Assembly: GCA_036346275.1 (NCBI GenBank)
Contig: CM070725.1
Span: 44,144,104 to 44,208,103, forward strand
Source: Otatea glauca
Lineage: Eukaryota; Streptophyta; Magnoliopsida; Poales; Poaceae
Direction of reading: 5' to 3'
DNA length: 64,000 nt
The first letter of the stretch is position 1; each line of letters begins with the position of its first letter. Positions 50,101-60,175 of the stretch are shown here, piece by piece. Made by a program: the position numbers and the translations under genes. The notes beneath the pieces are model-generated. The model had not been told where the DNA came from, made no database searches, and was given only the letters and a program-made list of their open reading frames with translations.

Positions 50101-50485
50101 CTTAATTCCCTCATTTGGATCTTTGAGTTTAATGCCTATTAAGGGGGAGAAATTGATGTGTGCACTCGATTCTCATTGGTTAACACTTTATAAGTGATAT
50201 GAGTGCTTGGTTTGGTTAAGCAATATAAGTTAAGTGGTATTAAATATAAGTTAAGTGGTATTAAAGCTAAGTTATGTGGTATTAGAGCTTATATTGGTAT
50301 TAGAGCTTAGTTTTCTTTTATAAATGGTTTTTATAAGTGGTAAAGAGCTTATAGGTTTTATGCCTTAAAGGGGATATGCTTTTGGAAATTTTATTTGTAA
50401 TTCTCGATCTTTAAATTTCAAAACCCCTTCATAAATTGTTTTTCATCCAAATGAGCAATTAATGTAGGATTTGTCATCAATCACC
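47144..50485 (+). other. AT-rich non-coding 3' internal region of the copia element
   Basis: No coding frame. It contains some 15-20 AAGTGGTAT/AAATGGTAC-like words between 48270 and 50345, a GC-rich hairpin island at 48564-48660 and three extra polypurine-like tracts (49911-49921, 50080-50091, 50140-50151). Confidence 0.65.
48564..48660. repeat. GC-rich hairpin island in the copia internal region
   Basis: GAGCGGT-TGC-ACCGCTC at 48564-48580 is a perfect 7-bp hairpin. CTACCGC (48605-48611) pairs with GCGGTAG (48622-48628). More GTAGTACCGC words follow. The surroundings are strongly AT-rich. Confidence 0.75.
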
Positions 50486-50498
50486 AAAAAGGGGGAGA
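50486..50498 (+). other. Polypurine tract of the copia element
   Basis: AAAAAGGGGGAGA lies one base before the LTR start TGTAAG at 50500. Confidence 0.88.
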
Positions 50499-51780
50499 TT
50501 GTAAGTTCAAGCTCTATTGGTTTTGGTGATTGGTTTAATATTAATGTTTAATCATTGTTTAATGACAAATCAAATCATTATGAGACTAACATGTTTTATT
50601 AAGTCTTATTCTTATTAGTCTCATACTTGGATGGAAAATGGAAAACCTAAGGTATGCACTCGTATTCATTCTATTATATATATGCATACTTAGAATTCAA
50701 GTTAAAGTATGAACTCTTCCGTTGCTTTAGTCCAAATATGTGCATTATGTTCCTAATTCATATATACATGAATGCACACATCTAGGGGGAGTTTATAATT
50801 TAACTTGATGTTTCAATTGTATTGATCCATATCCTCTTGTCATACAATATAAAGGATCAAGACCTTGAAACAATCTTTTGAGTATATATGACTTGTGTAG
50901 TTATATACTCATGTCAATTTAAATAAGTTTAAATTGAGTTCGATTGTCTCTCAATCAATCAAAGAACATTTCATCATATGTTGATGGTGTTTCCTTGTTG
51001 ATTAAAGACAAGCGAAAAGTTCTTGAGTATAATGAAGCATTAGTTGCATCAAAGTACTCAAGACACAATTAATCATTCAAATTGATTAGGGTTGTGCTCA
51101 ATCGATCTTGGAGGCATCCATTATGTGTTAATGGAGTGCGGTGATGATTGAGACAACCGTGTTTGTTGGACTAACATCTTCCATAAGTTGTGAAGTAGGT
51201 TAAGTCCAAGATGATGAAGAATCGGGAAGAAGAAGTCATCATGTGTTGATAAGCTTCAAGAGGTGATCCGAAGTGAAGAGAAGGGCTAGAGAAGGTTCAT
51301 CATGCGTTGATGACCAAGAAGAAGAAGAAGAAGTGATCCCGAGAGAAGATGATTGGAAATCATAAAAGCTCCAAGTGGATCAAGTGTGGCAAAGGTATAA
51401 CTAGCTAGGGCTAAGGATGTGTTCCTAGTCTTTTACCGGTCTCCGTGTTTGGTTGTGAGACCGGGTTGCTTGTTAGGTGCCGTACTATTAAGAGGGGTTG
51501 AGTCTTTTAGCTTGAGCTTCATCATGTGTTGATGAACTCGATCCAGTTCACTCTAGCTCACTCTCTTGTTTGATGTTTGCATGAAGCTTACCATTTGGCA
51601 TGTGTTGCAAATTGGTAAAGCTTGTGCATTGGATTTTGTATGAGCTAAGTATTTGCATGTGTTGCAAATAAGGGTGCTCATACTTGCATCTTATTTGAAT
51701 CTTATTTGATTTGGTTTTGCTTGGAGCTAAGTTTTGCATGTGTCGCAAAGGAGAGAGCTCAAGCAATTTGGTTTAAAGTG

Positions 51781-52036
51781 CTTGCATGGAGTTAGAGATT
51801 TGCATGTGTTGCAAATAGAGAACTCATGCACTTGTATTTGTTGTGGTTGCTTGCATGGAGTTAGAGATTTGCATGTGTTGCAAATAGAGAACTCATGCAC
51901 TTGTATTTGTTGTGGTTGCTTGCATGGTGTTAGAGATTTGCATGTGTTGCAAATAAAGAACTCATGCACTTGTATTTGTTGTGGTTGCTTGCATGGTGTT
52001 AGAGATTTGCATGCGTTGCAAATAGAGAGCTCATGT
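51781..52036. repeat. 69-bp tandem repeat, 3.7 copies
   Basis: Copies start at 51781, 51850, 51919 and 51988 with exact 69-bp spacing and few changes. Each holds the ATTTGCA-TGTGT-TGCAAAT hairpin and, outside it, GAGTT/AACTC and TGCAT/ATGCA arms, so one unit can fold into an imperfect stem of nearly 50 nt. Long frames on both strands are repeat artefacts (69 = 23 codons). Confidence 0.92.
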
Positions 52037-52683
52037 TTTGGTATTGCTTGGAGCTAGGTTTTTGCAGGTGTTGCAAAGAACAATGCTCAAGCATTAAATT
52101 GGTTTAATGTGTATTTGCAAGTTCGTTGTGCGAATAAACCGAGGTCTATGGGTCAGAATCCGAGAGCATGTGAGTAGGGCTTGCAACGGTGTTTGCAAGT
52201 TGGTGGTCTTGTGTTGACCTTCACATGGCTAGGGGATTAATCTCATAGACTCGGGTTTGATTTGCTTATACGTTTTGCAAATAGATCTTGAGTTGTTTAC
52301 GAAATGTGTTTCGTTAGTTGGATTTGTTATTTGCAAATGTGTTTTGCAAATGAACTTTAGATTATGGGTTCCTATCCTAAAGCATGTGAATAGGGTTTGC
52401 AAATGTGTTTTGCAAATTGACTTGATCATGTGTTGATCATCACATGGCTAAGAGGATTGATCTCATAAGTTCTTGGTTTATTGGCAAATGTGTTTTGCAA
52501 ATAAGTTGTGCTTAATGAGATTCTTTGGAGTATGTGATTAACATATGCAAATGTGTTTTGCATAGTGTTGTGATCATGTGTTGATCTTCACATAGCTCAA
52601 AGAATTTATCTTGAATGGTTTGGAGAAAAGTTTTGTGAAAAGCAGTGTTTTCTCCCGAGGCCGGACGTCATCACTGTAAGGCC

Positions 52684-53041
52684 GTAGCACGGGGTCGGTG
52701 CTACCGCGATTTGGCCGTAGCAGAAGGTCGGTGCTACCGTCTCTCTGGCCGTGTGGAAAATCCGAGAGGGGATGTTTTGGCGATGCAGCGGTCGGTGCTA
52801 CCGCCCATAGTAGGCCGAGTAGCACCGGATGTCGGCAACCGCTCCTCGGCGGTGTGAAAAATCCGGAGGAGGTGTTTTGAGTTCGGCTGAGGCCGGTGGC
52901 CGAGGTTGGTTGAGGCCGGTGCTACCGCCGGCGGTCAGTAGCACCGCTCCCGATTGGCCGTACTACGGAAATCCTCAACAGCTAGTTTTGTAGCCGTTGG
53001 CGAGGAGCCGGTGCTCACGGTCCCGATAGAAGCGGTAGCAC
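52684..53041. repeat. GC-rich hairpin island in the copia LTR
   Basis: GTAGCAC (52684-52690) pairs with GTGCTAC (52698-52704). Further CCGTAGCA, GGTGCTACCG and GTAGCACCG words recur to about 53041. Same motif family as the internal island at 48564. Confidence 0.7.
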
Positions 53042-53093
53042 GGGAATTCTGGTTTTGTCAATTTCCCCCAACAACTAGTTTTGGCTTGGAGGC

Positions 53094-53100
53094 TATAAAA
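53094..53100 (+). promoter_or_regulatory. TATA box of the copia LTR
   Basis: GGCTATAAAAGGAGGCC is a strong consensus. Transcription would start near 53125, leaving about 800 bp of R-U5. Confidence 0.8.
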
Positions 53101-53923
53101 GGAGGCCTTGAGGGCAAGGGCGACAAGTTGGGCGTGTGCTAGAGCATTTGGGTGTTTATAGGAGTTGTGTGCATGTGTTGCCTTCTCCCATTTGCTTCTT
53201 GAGCTAGGTTGAGCCTCTAATTGCATGTGTTGCAATTAGGAGAGGATTGAGAGTCTCTTGTGCATGTGTTGCACTTGAGGAGGATCCTTGTGCATGTGTT
53301 GCACTTGGTGATCACCGGAAGCACATGTGTTGTGCTTGGTGAAGTTCAAGCGAGAGGATTCGACTTGTTACTCTTGGAGGTTGCCGACTCCTAGGCAGCG
53401 TGAAGGCGTCGTCTTGGAGCTCTCAAGGTTGTGAGAAGCCCCGTGAAGTTTGTGAAGGTTCGGGTTGAGCCTACGCTAAAGCGTGAAAAACCACATCTAG
53501 TGGATTCGAGTGGGTGCTCAATTCGTGGAGCCGGTCCAATGTGTTTGGGCTAACCTCAACGTGGACTAGGGAGACCGGCAAGTCTCCGATCACCACGGTA
53601 AAAAGTATTGTGTCTCTTGTGCTTGCTTTGTTCTCTTTATTTATATTCAAGCAATTTACTTCATAGAATTAAATTGATTGTTTGCTTATCTTTAGAATTG
53701 CTTTTGTTAGAGACATAATTAGTTAGTGCCCATAGTGAGCCTAGTTGATTTAGGCTTTAATTGTCAAAACCTTAGTTTATCGCTTCCGCATTTTTATTGA
53801 TAAGGTTTTGGCATAGGGGTAATTAAGGGGTGAATTGCTTTATAGAAATTAGTAGAAAGAGAAAGTTTAATTATTTTAAAAGCCGTCTATTCACCCCCTC
53901 TAGTCGGCATCCTCGACCTTACA

Positions 53924-54260
53924 GGCGGCTTGCGCTATCTCCCCGGGCGGCGGCAAGGCTCGAAACCCTAGGGTGCGGGTCTCTCGATGATGATGACGCG
54001 GCTTCCTAGTGGCTCCGCAGCGGTTGGTTGGGTTGGGCGGGCGGTTCGAAAAATTGGAAGGGAAGCGGGGTGGGCAGAAGCGTAATTTGGAGAGCACCAA
54101 CGGGTCAAGCGATTCGATGGGCTGCCACTCGTACGAAGAAGAACGCATTTTGTGTTTGGGCTGGCGCTGGTGAGTGGGACAGAACGGAAATATTGAAGCC
54201 CAGGCTTGATTCGTGTGAGCGACTGAGCGTGCAGACAACACTGCTGATTATTGATTGGTA
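53924..54260 (-). promoter_or_regulatory. Orphan promoter and 5' leader of an interrupted gene
   Basis: GC-rich, unlike its surroundings. A telo-box AAACCCTA (53963-53970) and three site II-type motifs (54118-54123, 54157-54162, 54197-54202 reversed) occur together, the combination typical of plant ribosomal and mitochondrial housekeeping promoters. If transcribed leftward, the leader runs straight into the copia LTR at 53923, so its coding part has been separated or lost. Confidence 0.45.
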
Positions 54261-54809
54261 AAAAAAAAAAGCACAGTTGATTATTGATCTTTCTTTTCTT
54301 CTTGAGAAATTTTTTTATTTTTTGGGGCCACAAGGTTTTCAGTTTTTTTTAAATAACAGACGGGCAATAAACCCTCCCTCCCGATGTCTATTATCAAAAA
54401 TCATAGAAGTCCACTATAAAAAGGATAAAGCGAAAAACAAAACAAAAACAAAGCTTTCAGTTGCATCATGACTTATAAAGTTAGTCAGGTGGAGCAAATT
54501 TCATGCCCAAAATAAACGCACGTTCAAATGGCAGAAAGTCCATGAGGTTTGCAGTGTATTGACCTATACAATTTTGTCACACCATGGCTTTATCTAGCCT
54601 CTAGGTGTCTAGGTGGATGACTCAACATAATGCAAGAAGATGACTCATGCTTGTTGAAGTTTGACACCCCGGAAGTGGTACTAAACTTAAGCACTATCTC
54701 CTGGCACTTGGCAAATATAAGACCAAGCATACTCACATTCTACTTGCTTGCACTTTACTTCTGCAAATCTGTTGTCTCACAAGGTTCGTGAGACCAATAG
54801 GGATGACCA
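54261..54809. other. Intergenic DNA
   Basis: AT-rich. No gene recognised. Confidence 0.4.
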
Positions 54810-55745
54810 TGGTTAACAATACCGATTTTTGGTGGAAAATCGAAGATCCACCGGTTTGCGATAATCGATCGAAAATCGTCAAAAATCGAACAGTTTGTGA
54901 AGTCAAACGGATTTCAAATCGCGGTCAAACCGGGGCAAAAATCTCGATTATCGCCCGATACGATCGATTATCGACCGGTATTCAGTAATTATCGAGCGAT
55001 TTTTACGAAAAATCGCAATCGATGAAAAATGAGGAAAAAATAAGGGGAAATGGGAAAATAAAAAAAATGTTGGAAAATTGCATAAAATCAGAATAAATCT
55101 AATTAATCTAAAAAAACACCTCAAAGAAATTTCAACAATTTTTGAATTCCTTTAGTACTTCTAGAAAATAAAAAACAACAATTAATGAAAAGGAACAGAG
55201 ATACTGTCAGATTTTTATAAAAATTTACAAGCTTGATCATGCTCTTAAATTTTAATGGTACTATAAATAGTTCCCAAGGATCATGTATTAAATTTTTCAG
55301 AAATATTAGACTTTATTTAGTGCCCCTAGAAAATCAAAAACAAAATAGCATATACAAAGACAGTAGCACTGTCAGAATTTAAAAAAATACACCGGTCTAA
55401 TCATCATCTTAAAATTTTTAAAAGTCATTAGAATTTCCTATGAACCTAAAAAAATTCCTAAATATTAGACTTCATTTAGTGCCCCTAAAAATAAAAATAG
55501 AACAGTATATACAAAGACAGTAGCACTATCAAAAAAATTTAAAAATACACAGATCATATAATCATCTGAAAATTTATAGAATCATTAGCATTGCCTTAGG
55601 ACCTCACACAAAAAAATTTGACACTTTTTATAAATGTTTTCAAATTTTTCAAATTTTTAATTTGCATTTGAATTCTACCGATTTACCGAGCGGTTTTAGA
55701 TGTCGAGCCAGCTCAATATGCTTGATAATCGCTATTATGGACGAT
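54810..55745 (+). repeat. AT-rich modular repeat, copy 2
   Basis: Starts with ACCGATTTTTGG and several CGAT/ATCG words. Has three units of about 160 bp with ACTGTCAGA cores (55204, 55370, 55525), each followed by TTTAGTGCCCCTAGAAAAT-like words. Ends with CTACCGATTTACCGAGCGG. Same order as copy 1; copy 3 is its reverse complement. Confidence 0.7.
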
Positions 55746-57219
55746 ATTATGAACGCTGGGCATGACTAAAGCTAAACTGGCTTTCTTGAAGTACAGACGA
55801 AATCATTGGATACCGCAACAAATGCTGTCAAGTTCAGTCTGGAACTAGTAGGGTTGCTCACGGGGCTAGATTTATTACATGTATTTTAGTATGGAATAAT
55901 ACATCTTAGGTAAACATTTGAAAGTATAAGAACAATGTAGACAAAACACATGGAGTGAAAACACTTGCTATAGATTTTGCAAATTTGTGAATGCTGCTTG
56001 GACTTAATTTAAGTTAAACTATAAAAAATGACACACCTGGAAAACATTACCATGATTGAAAAAATTCTATATTGCCCTTAGGAAACCAATGACTTGATTT
56101 AATTTCTGCTACCACCCTTTACTAGTAGTAGAATATACCTTAAAAATTCCCTTTTCATAAATAAGTTGTGAAGTAGCAATATAGTTCACCTTCAGGCATG
56201 AATATTTTAGATGTTTATAATTCTGGGAAGTGCATATGTTGGTTATAGGCTTGAAATGAGCTTTTATATGTTCCAAAAAGAGAATAGGTGAAAGAAATGC
56301 AAATCATAATACCAAAAAAGAGGAAACAAAATTATGTAAAGTTCACCATGTGGAATCAAATTTATGATCAGAATGCACAAGTTGTGACTCCTTTTAAGCC
56401 ACAATGTGCCTATTATTTCTGCAATATCTCTATAATTGTTTCTCATTTCATCGATTATTCCCGCAGACTCTACAATGTAAATGGTTTTTCAGAATATGGT
56501 ATCTGGTATTTCTCAAGTCTCAACTGATGTAGTTCTTCCTTTGCTTCTCAAAAATCTCTGAGGTCAAGCTACCCTCGTGCATTTTGGACGATAGGGAAAA
56601 CAAAGACATCTAATTGACAGCAAATACACCAAAGTTGGACGATAGTTTGTGGGTGCAAATGAACATACATAGCCCGTCTGATAGTATGGTTGGATTTTAA
56701 AAGCAGCATTCCTGCAAAAATTGCAGAACAATGCATACATTTGTTATAGAAAGATAAAAGTACATAAACTCATGCAGACAATACCAAAGTCTAGCTCAAG
56801 AAAGTCAGTGTCTGACATATTACCACGTGTCGACTCAACTAAGCCAAGATCAGGAAATACTTGTGGCAATGGATTATGGAAAATACAGCATCAGCGTAAC
56901 AATTAGCAAATGGACCGAGAAAAATAACTCTTATGATCCAATTGGGCTTTCTAGAACAAATTATGAGCAAGACATCAGGACTAACACCAGGGCCGCCCCT
57001 GGGCAGGGCCATAGGCATCCGCCCAAGGCCCACCACAACCAATGGCCCAGTTTGTACATATCTAATAAGTGGATCTCACAAACCAAAAATTTGATACCCC
57101 AATTCAGAGACAACGGGATCAGTCGAACTGGATATCCATGGACAAGCGGACTAGGGTTCCCGTCCAGCCGATGAACAAACCAACAACCAAACAATTCAGA
57201 AGAGTTTTTTTTATGGTAC
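55746..57219. other. Intergenic DNA
   Basis: Short frames only. No gene, RNA or repeat end recognised. Confidence 0.4.
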
Positions 57220-58276
57220 ACTAATGTCGGCGTTTCGAGCGCCGGCAAGTAAATTTGTAAGTCTAAGGGGCTGCAGCGTTCCCGCTCCATGAATGGTTAG
57301 ATCACGAGTCCAAGATGTATCTTGGTTGGTAGAAGGTCCCTACTCCATTCGTGCGTTGGTGTTGTATTCATCAAAGTGCGGATGATGCACAGAGTTTTTA
57401 CAAGCGAGAGGTGGAGCCTCAACACTAGAATGATCTAAACTTAGCTCTCGAAGGAGAAGAAAAAGAAGAAGAGGAAGAAGAGGAAAAAGCTCTCTTGTAG
57501 CTCTTACTCACGCCCTGTTAGGAGGTTCTGCCTCCTTTTATTCATCTGAAGGCGCGAGTTACATCGAGAATTGGCGAAGTGCAGGCGAGCTACTTAGGGC
57601 TTGGTCTTGCCCCGCCGTCGCCAATCGTTCCGCCGATCGTCGCGCTCTTTGAGCCTATCTTTGGTCGGTGGTCTAGTGGTCGAGCGGTTAGGTAATCCTC
57701 CGGGAAGTGGCGTAGGCGCTCTCGTGATCCATGTGAGTGCCGGCGAGTCGCGTGTGACGTTAGGTTGCCTCGGGAGAGAGCGTGTCCTTGCACGTGGGTG
57801 GTGGTGATGGGACAGAGACGGGCCAGCAGCCTATCAAACTGTCTTGGGAAGGACCACCGCCTCGCTCTACTTCGAATGACCGTTCGTAGGGCACGTGGCC
57901 TTAGGTTGACACGGGACTCGGCGCGGCGCTGCGCCCTCGGCGGGATTATCATGGTTCGGTCGGAGCCGGGGATCCCGTCTGCCGCGGGGTCGGGAACCTG
58001 CTGAGTCGGAGTCGCGGGATCCCGCCCATTGCGGGGTCGGAACCCCGCTGAAGTCGAGTCGGGGATCCTGCCCACATTGCGGGTCGGGAACCCGCTGAGT
58101 CGAGTCGGGACCGGTCGGGAATGGTCTCCACTGAATGGTCTCAGTAGGCATTTGGGTAGCGGTAGGGACGGCTGTTTAGGTGGGCCGTATTCGAGGCCGC
58201 CGCTTGCTGCTCTGGGCTTTGCTTGTTGCAATTGGGCCGTTGGTGCACCCCTGTTTTATGAGTATTCGTCAACTAA
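57220..58276 (-). mobile_element. Solo LTR of the Tat-type family with target duplication
   Basis: The LTR proper is 57225-58271 (1047 bp), minus orientation: TGACGAATAC start, CGAAACGCCGACA end, ATAAAAGGAGG TATA region at 57534-57541. ACTAA flanks it perfectly (57220-57224 and 58272-58276). No primer site follows the LTR end, so recombination between two LTRs has removed the interior. Same family as 45751-46686. Confidence 0.92.
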
Positions 58277-59229
58277 ATTCAATATACTTTTTATCCAATG
58301 GACCAAATTAACTAGTAGTATTTATTTATAATTCCTCTAGTAGTAAATTAGTAGAAATAACTTTAACAAATCAATTATCAAATATGATTTCTACTACCAC
58401 CATATATTATATAATGCACTATAAAATTTTTCTTCAGACATATAGACTTTGTTGGAGGAGAGGAGTTGTCCCCGATGAGTGGAGAAGGCGACGTGTTGAA
58501 TCGTCGCCCAATTTTGCCCAAACCTGAAGGCCCATGTGCCAGTAAGGCCAAACAAAACGATTTTGGCCTTTCAAGTCTTATTAGGTATGTGTTTTTTTTT
58601 TGCAAATGTAATTGTCATACCACATTTTTACAAAAATAGCTTTTTCTCTAACAACGGAAGAAGTGACAAACGATGTGTCGCCTGCTGCACTCATACACCA
58701 CGCAAGGTGTCTGCCGACGATAGATTGCCTTGCTGCCACGTATATCAACGTCAAGGCCAAACCCTAATCATGATAGTGAACTTTGCCATCCATGGCGAGG
58801 AGACCCCGACCGTGGCGTCACGAGCGGCAACGAGATCTCAGTTGCGACAATGTCTTGGGCAAGATCTCAACCATGGCATCACAGCTTCTCGAGCGTGGCA
58901 ACGTCTACAGATGTGATGGACCTCGAGCGGTAGCTACCGACGTGGATCGGTCGCATTTTACTGTAGCAGACATTTTTTTTCCAATCCCGGCCGCCGATTC
59001 GCTCGATCCAACGGTTGGATTGCTCAACAACTGTAAACTTGGCAGTCACTATTGTGATTGCCAAAGATCTGGTTCCGTCGACAACGGGCACAAAGTGGCT
59101 GTCTCCAAGCTCGATCCAGCGACTAAGAGCTCGATCCATGGCGTGGCGTCAAGGCATGGCAGTGCCGCTTAGCTTAATGTGACAGCAATGAGGATGATAA
59201 GTGGACCCATACAAATTGTTTAATGACTT
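58277..59229. other. Intergenic DNA
   Basis: Overlapping short frames in 58536-59172 have no motif. No gene supported. Confidence 0.4.
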
Positions 59230-60175
59230 AGCACCGATACATAGTGATCAAAATATCATCGACAATCATTCGAATATCATCATTATCAAGCGTATCAAGC
59301 CGGCTCGGCATCTGAAACCGCTCGGTAAACCGGTGAAATTCAAATTGAAATTCAGACATTCGGAAATTTTGGAGAAAAAATCTGTAAATTTTTTTGTGTA
59401 AGAACCTGAGGCAATGATAATGATGCTGCAAAATTTTTAGATCATTATCAGACTTGTGTAGTTTTTTTAAAAAAATTCTAACAGTGCTACTGTCTTTGTA
59501 CACACTCTTCTTCTTCTTTTAATTCTCTAGGGGTACTAAATGAAGTCTAATATTTCTGAAAAATTTTATTCGAGGTCCTAAGGCAATGCTAGTAATTAAT
59601 TAAAATTTTAAGATGATGATCGCACATGTGTATTTTTTAAAAATTCTGGTAGTGCTAGTGTCTTTGTATATGCTTTTGTGTTGTTGATTTTCTAGGGGTA
59701 CTAAATGAAGTATAATATTTATGAAAATTTTAGTACATGATACTTGGGAACTAGTTATGATTCTATTAAAATTTCAGAGCATGATCAAACTTGTAAATTT
59801 TTATAAAAATTTGACAGTCTCTGTTCCTTTTCATTAATTGCTATTTTTGATTTTCCAGAAGCACTAAATGAATTAAAAAAATCATTACCATTTCTGAGGT
59901 GTGTTACAGAATAATAGTGATTTATTCAGATTTTTTTGCAATATTTCTTTTTTCCAATTTTCCTCTAGTGTGCCGAAAATCAAATAAAATCGCTCGAAAA
60001 TCAGTGAAATCAGTTGTTTTTTTATTTATTTTTGACGAAGTTTGACCGTCGATTTCAAAAAATTTAACTTCAAACTCGTACCATTTCTACCAGTTTTCGA
60101 CCGATTTTTATCGACAATAAAAATAAAAATCGTTTGAAAATTAAAATTTCAATATTTAAAACCCTGCCGGTAAAT
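59230..60175 (-). repeat. AT-rich modular repeat, copy 3 (inverted)
   Basis: Reverse complement of copy 2 along its length, from GAAACCGCTCGGTAAACCGG at the left to the CGATTTTTATCG-like end at the right. Core units near 59480, 59650 and 59815. Confidence 0.7.

Larger units (their letters stand above)
50972..53337. repeat. Array of about twenty hairpins with constant TGTGT loop
   Basis: Examples (stem / loop TGTGT / stem): CCATTA/TAATGG at 51118-51134, TTCATCA/TGATGAA at 51518-51536, TATTTGCA/TGCAAATA at 51650-51670, ATTTGCAAA/TTTGCAAAT at 52329-52351, TGATCA/TGATCA at 52423-52439, TATGCAAA/TTTGCATA at 52544-52564, CTAATTGCA/TGCAATTAG at 53217-53239, AAGCACA/TGTGCTT at 53319-53337. Loop variants TATGT (50977) and TGCGT (51303, 52012) occur. 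Several have a second, outer stem of GAGCT/AGCTC type. Confidence 0.85.
47061..53923 (+). mobile_element. 3' part of a Ty1/copia retrotransposon (SIRE-like)
   Basis: It starts with the end of a copia gag-like segment, W-V-P-K-S ... L-G-P-N-K-N-W-V-P-K-S, which precedes protease in many grass copia elements. Protease, integrase, RT and RNase H are absent. About 3.3 kb of AT-rich non-coding internal sequence, a polypurine tract and a 3.4-kb LTR follow. The polypurine tract AAAAAGGGGGAGA and large LTR fit the SIRE/Maximus lineage by style. No 5' LTR in the window. Confidence 0.75.
50500..53923 (+). repeat. 3' LTR of the copia element (3424 bp)
   Basis: Ends TGTAAG and CTTACA are a perfect 6-bp inverted pair. 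TATAAAA at 53094-53100 makes most of the LTR U3. The LTR contains the TGTGT-loop hairpin array, a 69-bp tandem repeat and a GC-rich hairpin island. Flanking base order GGCGG follows on the right; the left duplicate is lost. Confidence 0.88.

Noticed and set aside
51781..52036. Regular repeats that might suggest a CRISPR array
   Set aside because: The units are contiguous with no unique spacers, and the sequence is a plant retrotransposon LTR.
51734..52057. Open frames on both strands with a 23-residue repeat
   Set aside because: They follow from the 69-bp tandem repeat, whose length is a multiple of three; no start context or family.
57590..58231. 213-codon frame on the minus strand
   Set aside because: It lies within the solo LTR and has no protein features.
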